Assembly (NCBI RefSeq): GCF_947487305.1
Contig: NZ_CANKWH010000011.1
Span: forward strand, 82,638-146,637
DNA: 64,000 bases
DNA from: an uncultured Paracoccus sp.
Lineage (GTDB): Bacteria > Pseudomonadota > Alphaproteobacteria > Rhodobacterales > Rhodobacteraceae
Reading direction: 5' to 3'
The notes beneath the pieces are model-generated. The model was not told the DNA's origin and did no database searches. It saw nothing but the letters and a program-made list of their open reading frames with translations. Below are positions 27,276 through 35,608 of this stretch, piece after piece. How positions within the stretch are numbered: position 1 is the stretch's first letter; every line of letters begins with the position of its first letter. Made by a program: the position numbers and the translations under genes.

Positions 27276-27674
27276 TCAGTTCGACGGAGCCGGAGCGGTG
27301 GTTTCCGCAGCAGCGTCGGAAGCGGCATCCGCGGCGTCGGCAGCAGCGTCAGCGCTGGCATCGGCAGCATCGGCAGCCGCATCAGCGGTCGCGTCGGCAG
27401 CATCGGCCGCAGCGTCGGTCGCGGCATCGGCAGCTTCACCGGCAGCGTCGGCAGCGGCATCAGCCGCGCCAGCGGCGGCATCGGCAGCGCCGGCAGCCGC
27501 ATCGGCAGCAGCGTCAGCGGCCGGGGCTTCAGTGGTTTCAACGGTGACCGTGGTGTCGCCAGCGTCGGTCGCTGCGGTTTCCTCGCCACCACCCATGAGC
27601 CAGAAGATGACCAGCACCGCGACGAGGATGCCGCCAACGATGAACCAGAGCGAGTTATTCTTTTGTTCAGCCAT
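27276..27674 (-). CDS. Membrane-anchored Ala/Asp-rich repeat protein
   Basis: A 132-residue protein of unknown function. A short cytosolic start (MAEQKNNS) leads into one transmembrane helix (about 9-27), then an acidic segment and a long Ala/Asp-rich region (about 50-122). Near its end an 11-residue unit repeats: DAADATADAAA, DAADASADAAA, DAADAASDAAA. Such a period favours one long amphipathic helix. The protein ends TTAPAPSN. It lies between soxB and the TfoX-like gene in the sarcosine oxidase operon, with about 100 bases on each side. Confidence 0.75.
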   Translation of the reverse strand: MAEQKNNSLWFIVGGILVAVLVIFWLMGGGEETAATDAGDTTVTVETTEAPAADAAADAAAGAADAAAGAADAAADAAGEAADAATDAAADAADATADAAADAADASADAAADAADAASDAAAETTAPAPSN

Positions 27675-27770
27675 GATAATCCCTTTGTGGCTTTGGCAGG
27701 TCTGTGGCCGCTCAATTCGCGCGGTGGCACAAAGGTTCCCTGAAAACTGACAATCATCAACCGTCCCCGC

Positions 27771-29036
27771 TCAATGCGCCACGCCGGCGGCGACGGATTC
27801 GTCGATAAACCGCCCCTCGCGGAAGCGGTTCAGGCCGAATTCCGCCGACAGCGGGCCGGGTTGGCCCTTGGCGATCAGCTCGGCCATGGCCCAGCCCGAC
27901 CCCGGAATCGCCTTGAACCCGCCGGTGCCCCAGCCGCAGTTGACGAAGACCCCGCCGACCGGCGTGGTCGAGAGAATCGGCGAGCGGTCCCCGGTCATGT
28001 CGACGATGCCGCCCCATTGCCGCAGCATCTTCAGCCGCGACAGCATCGGGAAGGTTTCGACCAGCGCACGCACGGTTTCCTCGACATGGTGCCAGCTGCC
28101 ACGCTGCGTGTAATTGTTGAATCCGTCGGTGCCGCCGCCGATCACCATCTCGCCCTTGTCGGATTGCGACAGGTAGCCGTGAACGGTGTTGGCCATGACC
28201 ACGACATCCATGCAGGGCTTGATCGGCTCGCTGACCAGCGCCTGCAAAGCGATGCTTTCAATGGGCAGGCGGAAGCCGGCCATCTCGGCCAGCTGGCTGG
28301 AATGGCCGGCGACGACCAGCGCCAATTTGTCGCAGCCGATCCGGCCCTTCGAGGTATTCACCGCGCGGACCTGCCCGCCCTCGGTCTCGACGCCCGTGAC
28401 CTCGCAATTCTGGATGATGTCCATGCCCATGTCGCTGCAGGCCCGGGCATAGCCCCAGGCCACCGCGTCATGCCGCGCCGTGCCGCCACGCGCCTGGTAA
28501 AGCCCGCCCAGCACCGGGTAGCGCGGCCCGTCGATGTTCATGATCGGCACCAGTTCCTTCACCCGCTTGGCGTCGATCCACTCGGTCGAGACCCCTTGCA
28601 GCAGGTTGGCATGGACGGTGCGCTTGTAGCCGCGGGCCTCATGTTCGGTCTGGGCCAGCATGATCAGGCCGCGCGGGCTGAACATGACGTTATAGTTCAG
28701 GTCTTGCGACAGGTTCTCGTAAAGCTTCAGCGCCTTGTCATAGATCGCCGCCGAGGGATCCTGCAGGTAGTTCGAGCGGATGATGGTGGTGTTGCGACCG
28801 GTATTGCCGCCGCCCAGCCAGCCCTTCTCGATCACCGCCACATCGGTGATGCCGAAATTCTTGCCGAGGTAATAGGCGGTGGCGAGGCCATGCCCGCCGG
28901 CACCGACGATCACCACCTGGTACTTGTCGCGCGGCGTCGGGCTGGCCCAAGCCCGGTTCCAGCCGGAATGCTGGCGTAGCGCCTCGCGTGCGATGGCAAA
29001 GACCGAATAGCGGCCGGAACGGGCGGGCGTGGGCAT
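27771..29036 (-). CDS. soxB: Sarcosine oxidase subunit beta
   Basis: A 421-residue flavin subunit. VVIVGAGGHGLATAYYL (41-57) is the dinucleotide-binding motif; GGTARHDAVAWGYA contains His189, which corresponds to the His that binds FMN covalently in the family; GCGTGGF-type Gly-rich segments near the C-terminus (NCGWGTGGFKAIPGSG) complete the FAD site. It oxidises sarcosine, and the imine passes to the folate domain of the alpha subunit. It is the first gene of the operon, divergent from ccmI. Confidence 0.96.
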   Translation of the reverse strand: MPTPARSGRYSVFAIAREALRQHSGWNRAWASPTPRDKYQVVIVGAGGHGLATAYYLGKNFGITDVAVIEKGWLGGGNTGRNTTIIRSNYLQDPSAAIYDKALKLYENLSQDLNYNVMFSPRGLIMLAQTEHEARGYKRTVHANLLQGVSTEWIDAKRVKELVPIMNIDGPRYPVLGGLYQARGGTARHDAVAWGYARACSDMGMDIIQNCEVTGVETEGGQVRAVNTSKGRIGCDKLALVVAGHSSQLAEMAGFRLPIESIALQALVSEPIKPCMDVVVMANTVHGYLSQSDKGEMVIGGGTDGFNNYTQRGSWHHVEETVRALVETFPMLSRLKMLRQWGGIVDMTGDRSPILSTTPVGGVFVNCGWGTGGFKAIPGSGWAMAELIAKGQPGPLSAEFGLNRFREGRFIDESVAAGVAH

Positions 29037-29212
29037 GGTGGATTCCCCGGCTTGGTGTCGCGGCCACCATGGCCCGGCAGGGGGGCCACACTCAAGGCGT
29101 GAAGCGGCAGATCATGGCGAAATGCGACACGCCCTCGCGCGGTTTTGCGCAGCCGGGGCTTTTGCCAGGGCCGCAAAGCGGCTAGGTCGGCAGGGCAAGG
29201 GGGAAGTTGCCG

Positions 29213-30445
29213 ATGATGTTTTGGTTTTTCTGCGCCGCTCTGGTTGTCATCGTCGGTCTGGCGATCCTGACGCCGGTCTGGCGCACGCGCGGCGATACCG
29301 GGGCCGAGACGGCGGCGAGGTTCGACCTGCAGGTCTATCGTGACCAGCTGCGCGAGGTCGAGCGTGACCTGACCCGTGGCGTCATCAGCGCCGAGGAGGC
29401 CGAGCGGCTGCGCCGCGAGATCGGTCGCAAGGTGCTGGAGGCCGACCGCCGCGCCGGCGAGGAAAGCCCGGCCCCGCGCCGCCGCTCTGGCTGGATCGGC
29501 GCGGTTCTGGCGCTGGCGCTGGTGCTGGGCGGCGCGGTCTGGCTTTACGAGCGCGAGGGCGTGCCCGGCATGCCCGACCTGCCGCTGGCCGAGCGCATTG
29601 CCGCCGCGGAAGCCGTCTATGACAGCCGCCCCAGCCAGTCCGAGGCCGAGGCCGCCGCACCGCCGCTGAAACGGGGCGAGATCGATGCCGATTATGCCGC
29701 GCTGATCGAGGAACTACGCGAGGCCGTCGCCAAGACGCCCGACGATCCACAAGGGCTGGCGCTTCTGTCGATGCACGAGACCCGGCTTGGCAATCTTGAC
29801 GCCGCCATCACCGCGCAGCGCCACCTGATCGAGGTGAAGGGGCCCGAGGCCAGCGCCGGCGAACATGCGATGTTAGCCTCGCAACTGGTCGAGGCGGCGG
29901 GCGGGCTGATCACCCCCGAAGCCGAGGACGAAATGGCCCGCGCGCTGCGGATCGATCCGGGGAATGCACAGGCCCGCTATATGCTGGGGCTCCTGCAGGC
30001 GCAGAACGGTCGGCCCGACCGCGCCTTCCCGATCTGGCGCGATCTTCTGGAAAAAGGCCCGGCCGATGCGCCCTGGATCGCGCCGATCCGCGCCGCGATC
30101 CCCGACCTGGCCTGGCTGGCGGGGCAGCCGGATTATACCCCGCCGGAAACCGCCATGCCCGCCCTGCCCGGCCCCGATGCCGAGGCCATGGCCGCCGCCG
30201 AGGGGATGAGCGATGCCGACCGGCAGGAGATGATCACCGGCATGGTCAAGCAACTGGAAGAGCGGCTGGCGTCCGAGGGCGGCAGTCCCGAGGAATGGGC
30301 GCGGCTCATTGGCGCGCTGGTTGTGCTGGGCCATCGCGACCATGCCGCCGAGATCTGGGGCGAGGCGCAGAGCCGCTTTGCCGCCCAGCCCGAGGCTCTG
30401 GACGTGGTGACGAAGGCCGCAAGCGAAGCGGGGCTGGTCGAATGA
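29213..30445 (+). CDS. ccmI: Cytochrome c biogenesis protein CcmI
   Basis: A 410-residue membrane protein: two N-terminal transmembrane helices (about 1-20 and 95-113) flank a cytosolic loop with a Leu-rich amphipathic pattern (YRDQLREVERDLTRGVIS), and a TPR-rich periplasmic domain follows. CcmI delivers apocytochrome c to the haem ligation complex. GGGGGA lies eight bases before ATG 29213; a TTG at 29207 is the alternative. It overlaps ruvX by four bases. Confidence 0.9.
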   Translation: MMFWFFCAALVVIVGLAILTPVWRTRGDTGAETAARFDLQVYRDQLREVERDLTRGVISAEEAERLRREIGRKVLEADRRAGEESPAPRRRSGWIGAVLALALVLGGAVWLYEREGVPGMPDLPLAERIAAAEAVYDSRPSQSEAEAAAPPLKRGEIDADYAALIEELREAVAKTPDDPQGLALLSMHETRLGNLDAAITAQRHLIEVKGPEASAGEHAMLASQLVEAAGGLITPEAEDEMARALRIDPGNAQARYMLGLLQAQNGRPDRAFPIWRDLLEKGPADAPWIAPIRAAIPDLAWLAGQPDYTPPETAMPALPGPDAEAMAAAEGMSDADRQEMITGMVKQLEERLASEGGSPEEWARLIGALVVLGHRDHAAEIWGEAQSRFAAQPEALDVVTKAASEAGLVE

Positions 30446-30906
30446 TCTTCGAGGATATCGAAGAATTCGCCGCCGCCCTGCCCCGCGCCGGCGGGCTGGT
30501 CGGGCTGGATCTGGGCACCAAGACCATTGGCGTGGCGGTCAGCGACGGGCTGCGGCAGGTGGCGACGCCGCTTCTGACCATCAAGCGGCAGAAATTCACT
30601 CTGGACGCCAAGGCGATGCTGGCCATCGTGGATGAGCGCGGGCTTTCGGGGATCGTCCTTGGCCTGCCGCGCAACATGGATGGCAGCGAGGGCCCGCGGG
30701 CGCAATCGACCCGTGCCTTCGCCCGGAACCTCACCGGACTGACCGATCTACCCGTCACCTATTGGGACGAGCGCCTGTCGACCGTCGCCGCCGAGCGTGC
30801 GCTGCTGGAGGGCGACACCTCGCGCAAGCGCCGCGCCGAGGTGATCGATCAGGTGGCCGCCGGTTACATCCTGCAGGGCGCGCTGGACCGGCTGCGGCAC
30901 CTTTAA
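30442..30906 (+). CDS. ruvX: Holliday-junction resolvase-like protein RuvX/YqgF
   Basis: A 154-residue RNase H-fold nuclease with the catalytic motifs GLDLGTKTIGVAVSD, VLGLPRNMDGSEG and YWDERLST. YqgF proteins process the 5' end of pre-16S rRNA and may resolve DNA junctions. The ATG at 30442 overlaps the ccmI stop (ATGA). Confidence 0.94.
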   Translation: MIFEDIEEFAAALPRAGGLVGLDLGTKTIGVAVSDGLRQVATPLLTIKRQKFTLDAKAMLAIVDERGLSGIVLGLPRNMDGSEGPRAQSTRAFARNLTGLTDLPVTYWDERLSTVAAERALLEGDTSRKRRAEVIDQVAAGYILQGALDRLRHL

Positions 30907-31019
30907 GGTCGAAACCGGGCGGAGACAGGGCGCTTTCGGCGCATCACCCGCTGCCCTGACGTGAAAGCTGGGCGGATCGGTGGCTTGCATCCGCCGAACC
31001 GCCGCCTAGAGTGCCGCCG

Positions 31020-31256
31020 ATGAAGCTGGAACCGCCCGTCTGGACCCGAATGGAACCGCAAAGCCCCTGCGTGAACATCTGTGTGATTCACCCGCAGGAG
31101 GGGATTTGCGTCGGCTGCTATCGCACCCTGACCGAGATCGCCCAATGGGCCGGGATGAATGACGACATGCGCCGGGCGGTTCTGGCCGAACTGCCCGAGC
31201 GCAAACCCCGGTTGAAGAAGCGTCGCGGCGGGCGCGGCGGGCGGCGCGACGACTGA
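31020..31256 (+). CDS. DUF1289 small Cys-rich protein
   Basis: A 78-residue protein with the DUF1289 signature SPCVNIC, GICVGCYRT and EIAQW; three or four Cys could bind a metal or iron-sulfur cluster. The C-terminus is very basic (RKPRLKKRRGGRGGRR), suggesting contact with RNA or DNA. The function is unknown. An alternative start is GTG 31011. Its stop abuts that of the convergent methyltransferase. Confidence 0.88.
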   Translation: MKLEPPVWTRMEPQSPCVNICVIHPQEGICVGCYRTLTEIAQWAGMNDDMRRAVLAELPERKPRLKKRRGGRGGRRDD

Positions 31257-32003
31257 TCAATCCAGCCGGGCAAAGCGCCCGGTGATCGGCCAGCTGATCC
31301 GGTACTCGGTCCCCGGATCGCCCCAGAGCGCGGCGATCTCCTCCATCGCGGTCTCGGCGATCTCGCCCTGCCCGGCCTTGGTCGCCGCCTTCACCGCCGA
31401 CCATGTCTCGACATAGCCAGCCAGCGCCTCGAGCGACCAATCCCGCTCGATCACCAGCGGCGGGATCGACAGCTCGGAAAAAGGGAAATCCAGCGAGGCA
31501 TAGCCCTGTTCGACATGCGCGCGCCCCTCGGGCCAGAAGGGGTGGATATCGCCCCAGTAGAAGCGCCGGAACCGCTCAGCCGCCGGTCCGGCCAATTCCG
31601 GCACGCCATAGGAGACCAGCGCCAGCGCCGCACCCGGCGCGGCCAGCCGGCGGACCTCGGCATAGAAGCGCGGCAGGTCGAACCAATGCGCCGCCTGCGC
31701 CGCGACGATCAGATCGACCGAACCATCCGTCAGCGCGCTCGCTTCGGCCGGTTCGACGCGATAGTCGATGTTCGGGCGCGGCTCGGCATGGGCGATCTGG
31801 TCGGCGCTGATGTCGGTGCCCGTCACCCGGTCGAACTCGGCCGCCAGCAGCACGGTCAGCTGACCGTTACCGCAGCCCACATCCAGCGCCTGTCCGCGAC
31901 CGGCAGTCAGCGCGGCCAGCGCCCCGGCCAGGACCGGCGGATAGGTCGGGCGATGACGCGCGTAGCCAGCCCCGCCCTCCTCGAAATGCCGCCGCTCGGC
32001 CAT
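31257..32003 (-). CDS. Class I SAM-dependent methyltransferase
   Basis: A 248-residue enzyme with the SAM-binding motif LDVGCGNGQL (about 40-49) and the acidic residue at the end of the second strand (VTGTDISADQ). The C-terminal half with HWFDLPRFYAEVRR resembles the Methyltransf_11 group related to trans-aconitate methyltransferase. The acceptor is unknown. Confidence 0.9.
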   Translation of the reverse strand: MAERRHFEEGGAGYARHRPTYPPVLAGALAALTAGRGQALDVGCGNGQLTVLLAAEFDRVTGTDISADQIAHAEPRPNIDYRVEPAEASALTDGSVDLIVAAQAAHWFDLPRFYAEVRRLAAPGAALALVSYGVPELAGPAAERFRRFYWGDIHPFWPEGRAHVEQGYASLDFPFSELSIPPLVIERDWSLEALAGYVETWSAVKAATKAGQGEIAETAMEEIAALWGDPGTEYRISWPITGRFARLD

Positions 32004-32008
32004 GGCCG

Positions 32009-32341
32009 TCAGCGCAGCCGCCGCACCACGGTATGGATGCGGGTGCGCACCTCGTCGGGCTCGGTGGCGACCGCCTGCATCAGCGCCCGCATGTCGCCGC
32101 GCATGGTGCTGAGCTGATCGACCAGCGACATCACCATGGTCAGCGCATCCTCGTGCAGCTCATAGGTATCGCTGAGATCGCAGAGCAGTTGCAGCCGCGC
32201 AAGATCGGCCTCGCGGTAAAGCTGCTGGCCCTCGGCCTGCACCGGCTGGACGATACGGGCGCGGACGAAGGCGATCAGACGCGGACCGTCGAGATCATCA
32301 ATGGCGGCGATGGCTTCGGCTTCGGTATAGGTGCGGCTCAT
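32009..32341 (-). CDS. cbpM: Chaperone modulator CbpM
   Basis: A 110-residue MerR-like helical protein with a winged-helix segment (VRARIVQPVQAEGQQLYRE) and a C-terminal helix bundle. CbpM binds and inhibits the J-protein CbpA; the cbpA gene lies four bases upstream. The start at 32341 is chosen because the extended frame to 32422 runs into cbpA. Confidence 0.85.
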   Translation of the reverse strand: MSRTYTEAEAIAAIDDLDGPRLIAFVRARIVQPVQAEGQQLYREADLARLQLLCDLSDTYELHEDALTMVMSLVDQLSTMRGDMRALMQAVATEPDEVRTRIHTVVRRLR

Positions 32342-32345
32342 CGGT

Positions 32346-33302
32346 TCACCCCTTCCTCTTGGCGCGGGCGTCATAGGCATGGGTCTTGCGCCAGTTTTCC
32401 ATGAACGCGGCCAGATCGTCATCGACCTGCGGCGGCATCACCACCTTCAGCTCGACCTGCTGGTCGCCGCCATTCACCCCGCGACCGCGCAGGCGAAGTT
32501 TCTGCCCGGTGGTCGCGCCCTTGGGGATGGTCAGGTTCACCGGCCCGTCGATGGTCGGCGCGGCGACCTTGCCGCCCAGCACCGCCTCGTCGATGGAGAT
32601 CGGCAGGGTGGTGAAGATGTCATCGCCCTCGCGCACGAAATCCGGGTGCTGGCCGACGCTGAGCGTCAGGTAGGCATCGCCCGCGCCGCCCTTGCCATAG
32701 CCAGGACCGCCCTTGCCCTTCAGCCGGATGGTCTGACCCTCATGCGCGCCCTTCGGAATCGAGACTTCCAGATCGCTGCCATCGGGCATGGTGATCCGGG
32801 TCTTGCCGCCCTTGGCGGCGGTCAGGAAATCGACCTCGAGCTGGAAACGGTGGTCCTGCCCGCGCATGGTGAAATCGGCCTCGCGCTGGCCCGCGCCCGG
32901 CCCGCCGCCGAAGCCGCGAAAGCCGCCCTGCCCCGGCCCGCCACGCCCGCCGCCGCGCTGGCCGAAGAGATCGCCGAACACATCCGACAGGTCGGGATCG
33001 CCGCCAAAGCCGTAATCCTGCGCATAGGGATTGCCCGCCGCCTCGGCATGTTGCCGGTAATAGCGCTGCTGCGGCCGCTCATGGCCCTGATCGTCGATCT
33101 CGCCCGCATCAAAGCGCCGGCGCTGCTCGGGGTCTTTCAGCAGGTCATAGGCGGCCGAGGCGGCCTTGAACCGCTCGCCCGCCGCCGGATCGGGGTTCAG
33201 GTCGGGGTGATCGGTCTTGGCGATCTTGCGATAGGCCTTCTTGATCTCGGCATCGCTGGCACTCTTGGATACGCCCAAAGCTGCATATGGATCACCCGCC
33301 AT
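32346..33302 (-). CDS. cbpA: CbpA-type J-domain co-chaperone
   Basis: A 318-residue DnaJ relative: J domain with the HPD motif in KTDHPDLNPD (about 31-34), a Gly/Phe-rich linker (FGQRGGGRGGPGQGGFRG), and two DnaJ C-terminal beta domains. The Cys-rich zinc domain of DnaJ is absent, as in CbpA. It stimulates DnaK and may bind curved DNA. Confidence 0.92.
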   Translation of the reverse strand: MAGDPYAALGVSKSASDAEIKKAYRKIAKTDHPDLNPDPAAGERFKAASAAYDLLKDPEQRRRFDAGEIDDQGHERPQQRYYRQHAEAAGNPYAQDYGFGGDPDLSDVFGDLFGQRGGGRGGPGQGGFRGFGGGPGAGQREADFTMRGQDHRFQLEVDFLTAAKGGKTRITMPDGSDLEVSIPKGAHEGQTIRLKGKGGPGYGKGGAGDAYLTLSVGQHPDFVREGDDIFTTLPISIDEAVLGGKVAAPTIDGPVNLTIPKGATTGQKLRLRGRGVNGGDQQVELKVVMPPQVDDDLAAFMENWRKTHAYDARAKRKG

Positions 33303-33358
33303 TCCCCGGCCCCCGTCTTGGTTCTTGCCTCAACAAGATAACCACCGGAGAGGTTTCA

Positions 33359-34417
33359 TCAATAGGGCTGCGGATGCGCCTTGTGCAGCCGGTCGATGGC
33401 CTTGGCGAGGTCGCGGTCCATGCGCCGGTCGGCACCGGCCAGAAGATGCGAAAGCTGCGCCACGGTCGTCGCTCCGATGATCGGCACCACCTTGAAGGAC
33501 CGGGTCAATTGCCAGGCAATGGCGAAATGCAACGCGTCCCAGCCATGTTCCTCGGCCAGCTGGTGATAGGCCGCGACCGCCTCCAGCCCGCGCGCGGTCT
33601 TGCGCCCGCCGAGATTGCCCAAGCCCCTTTGGGCCTTGTCCACCGCCGCGCGGCTGCCATCGGGCAGCGAGCCCTCCTGATACTTGCCGGTCAGCAGCCC
33701 CGCTGCCAGCGGCGAATAGGATAGCAGCGTCACATCCTCGTTCACCGCCACCTCGGCCAGATCGGTGTCGTAGGGTCGGTAGAGCAGCGAATATTCATTC
33801 TGGATCGCCGCCATGCGCGGCCCGCCTGTCGCCTCTGCCATGTCGAGCCAGCGCGTCAGCCCCCATGCGCTTTCATTCGACAAGCCGGCGGCGCGGATCT
33901 TGCCCGCCGCCACCGCAGCCGCCAGCGCCGCCAGCACGTCGCGCATATGGTCAAGCGTCTGTTCCCGGTCCTGCCCTGAAGGGTCATAGCTCCAGTTCTG
34001 GCGGAAGGCATAGGAGCCGCGCACCGGCCAGTGCAGCTGGTAAAGGTCAATGCGATCGGTGCCGAGCCGGGTCAGCGATCTGTCGATCGCCGCCGTCACC
34101 GCCTTGCCGTCAAAGGGGGTATTGCCGTTCACCATCTGGCTCGGCCCGGTGATCTTGGTGGCGATCTCGACCCGGTTGCGGTTGGCGGTTTTCGCCAGCC
34201 AGCTGCCGATGATCTCCTCGGATCGGCCCACGGTCTCGCGCCGGATCGGGTTCACCGGATACATCTCGGCGCAGTCGAGAAAGGTCAGCCCGGCCTCCAG
34301 CGCCGCATCCATCTGGGCATGAGCCTCGGCCTCGCTGGTCTGGTTGCCGAAGGTCATGGTGCCAAGGCAGATCTCGCTGACCTCGACATCGCTGCCGCCC
34401 AGTATCACACGCTGCAT
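33359..34417 (-). CDS. Aldo/keto reductase, Tas-like
   Basis: A 352-residue NADPH-dependent oxidoreductase. The catalytic tetrad is visible as Asp and Tyr in FLDCAEMY, Lys in IATKITG and His in YQLHWP. The insert NWSYDPSGQDREQT and the length are those of the Tas group of reductases. Substrates are unknown. It is a single-gene unit. Confidence 0.93.
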   Translation of the reverse strand: MQRVILGGSDVEVSEICLGTMTFGNQTSEAEAHAQMDAALEAGLTFLDCAEMYPVNPIRRETVGRSEEIIGSWLAKTANRNRVEIATKITGPSQMVNGNTPFDGKAVTAAIDRSLTRLGTDRIDLYQLHWPVRGSYAFRQNWSYDPSGQDREQTLDHMRDVLAALAAAVAAGKIRAAGLSNESAWGLTRWLDMAEATGGPRMAAIQNEYSLLYRPYDTDLAEVAVNEDVTLLSYSPLAAGLLTGKYQEGSLPDGSRAAVDKAQRGLGNLGGRKTARGLEAVAAYHQLAEEHGWDALHFAIAWQLTRSFKVVPIIGATTVAQLSHLLAGADRRMDRDLAKAIDRLHKAHPQPY

Positions 34418-34499
34418 GGATGAGCCTCCGTCCCGATTTGCGATCTCGCGCGCAACCTAGCCATCGGGTCCGGGGGTGCAAGCCTTGGCGTTGCGGGGT

Positions 34500-34727
34500 C
34501 TAGCGGATCAGCCCGAAGATGCGCATCACATTGGCCGCCAGCCCGGCGGCATTGCCGTCGTCATAGGGATGCTCGCGATCCCGAAAGCGCGGATGATGCG
34601 GGTCGAGATCAGGCTCGGTTTCGTGGAATTCGGGCATGTGCGGCGGCTCGTCAGCCGGGTCGGGTGAATCGGGTTCAGCGCCACGCGCCATCCGCCCGAC
34701 GAACCACTGAGGATGCGTCAGATGCAT
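34500..34727 (-). CDS. Small His/Asp/Pro-rich protein behind a strong regulated promoter
   Basis: A 75-residue hypothetical protein. It is polar and acidic in the middle (EPDSPDPADEPPHMPEFHE), has seven His, and ends in a short hydrophobic segment (AAGLAANVMRIFGLIR). No family is recognised. Support that it is real comes from upstream: a near-consensus promoter with a palindrome in a 20% GC island, leaving a leader of about 33 bases. The ribosome binding site is weak (GGTG). Confidence 0.6.
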   Translation of the reverse strand: MHLTHPQWFVGRMARGAEPDSPDPADEPPHMPEFHETEPDLDPHHPRFRDREHPYDDGNAAGLAANVMRIFGLIR

Positions 34728-34766
34728 ATCGACACCATATTGAAATATTGCAGTTTATGTAACTAT

Positions 34767-34795
34767 ATTTTAATTCGATTCTGATATTGAATCAA
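34767..34795 (-). promoter_or_regulatory. Sigma-70 promoter in an AT-rich island
   Basis: On the minus strand TTGATT (34790-34795) and TAAAAT (34767-34772) are separated by 17 bases; the -10 box matches five of six consensus positions. The interval 34741-34800 has 12 G+C in 60 bases. Transcription would start near 34760. Confidence 0.65.
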
Positions 34796-34798
34796 ATT
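34772..34798. promoter_or_regulatory. Operator-like palindrome over the promoter
   Basis: AATTCGATTC (34772-34781) and GAATCAAATT (34789-34798) are inverted repeats with one mismatch around seven bases. They cover the -35 box and most of the spacer, as expected for a repressor site. The regulator is not identified. Confidence 0.55.
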
Positions 34799-34854
34799 TA
34801 TTATTGTTTTCGATTCGGGCAGCTTACTGAATTATTTACGCAAGCGACGGTGTT

Positions 34855-35607
34855 TCACGCGCGCTCATAGCCCGCGCTGGCGGCGATCAGGTGCCGGGTA
34901 TAATCCTCGGTCGCGCCGCCGTGACGCAACTGATCGACGGTCATGATCTCCTCGATCCGCCCGCCGCGCATCACCGCCAGCCGGTCGCACATATGGCCCA
35001 CGACCGACAGGTCATGGCTGACCATGACATAGGTCAGCCCGTGCTCGGCCCGCAGATCAGTCAGCAGGTTCAGGATCTCGGCCTGCACGCTGACATCCAG
35101 CGCCGAGGTCGGCTCGTCCAGGAGCAGCAGCCGGGGTTCCGCCGCCAGCGCCCGGGCGATGGCGACGCGCTGACGCTGCCCGCCCGACAGCTGGTGCGGA
35201 TAGCGGAAGCGGAAGCCCTGCCCCAGACCGACGTCCTCCAAAAGCCGGGTGATGCGGCTGTCGATATCGCCCATGCCCTGCAACTTCAGCGTTTCCGACA
35301 ACACCCGGTCGACCGAATGACGCGGGTGCAGGCTGGCATAGGGGTCCTGAAACACCATCTGCACGGTCTTGTGGAACGCCCGGTCGCGCTTCTGTCCGGC
35401 AACCGCCTGCCCGGCGACCTCGATGGTGCCGGACCAGCTGTCGATCAGCCCGGTGATGGCGCGCAGAATGGTGGATTTGCCGCTGCCGGATTCGCCCACG
35501 AGCCCGAAGCTTTCGCCCTCGGCCACGCTGAAGCTGGCGCGCTTGACCGCATCGACCCGGTCGGGCGGAAAGCCGAACCAGACATCCAGGTCATCAACCC
35601 TCAACAT
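34855..35607 (-). CDS. Peptide ABC transporter ATPase (DppF/OppF type)
   Basis: A 250-residue ATPase with Walker A GESGSGKST, signature LSGGQRQR, Walker B LLLDEPTSALD and the switch His in VSHDLS. It pairs with the other ATPase of the operon to power peptide import. The start ATG 35607 follows the previous stop by one base; a GTG at 35646 would add 13 residues by overlap. It is the last gene of the five-gene operon. Confidence 0.93.
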   Translation of the reverse strand: MLRVDDLDVWFGFPPDRVDAVKRASFSVAEGESFGLVGESGSGKSTILRAITGLIDSWSGTIEVAGQAVAGQKRDRAFHKTVQMVFQDPYASLHPRHSVDRVLSETLKLQGMGDIDSRITRLLEDVGLGQGFRFRYPHQLSGGQRQRVAIARALAAEPRLLLLDEPTSALDVSVQAEILNLLTDLRAEHGLTYVMVSHDLSVVGHMCDRLAVMRGGRIEEIMTVDQLRHGGATEDYTRHLIAASAGYERA

Positions 35608-35608
35608 G

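Noticed and set aside
27290..27530. Tandem DNA repeats resembling a repeat array (CRISPR or minisatellite)
   Set aside because: The periodicity comes from Ala/Asp codons of the 27276-27674 gene; units are short, variable and without unique spacers.
30971..30995. Hairpin GGCGGAT...ATCCGCC after ruvX as a terminator
   Set aside because: No T run follows and the hairpin is close to the start of the next gene; function not supported.
34781..34796. FNR-like site in the AT-rich island
   Set aside because: The half sites TGAT and ATCA are five bases apart instead of four, and a longer ten-base palindrome explains the symmetry better.
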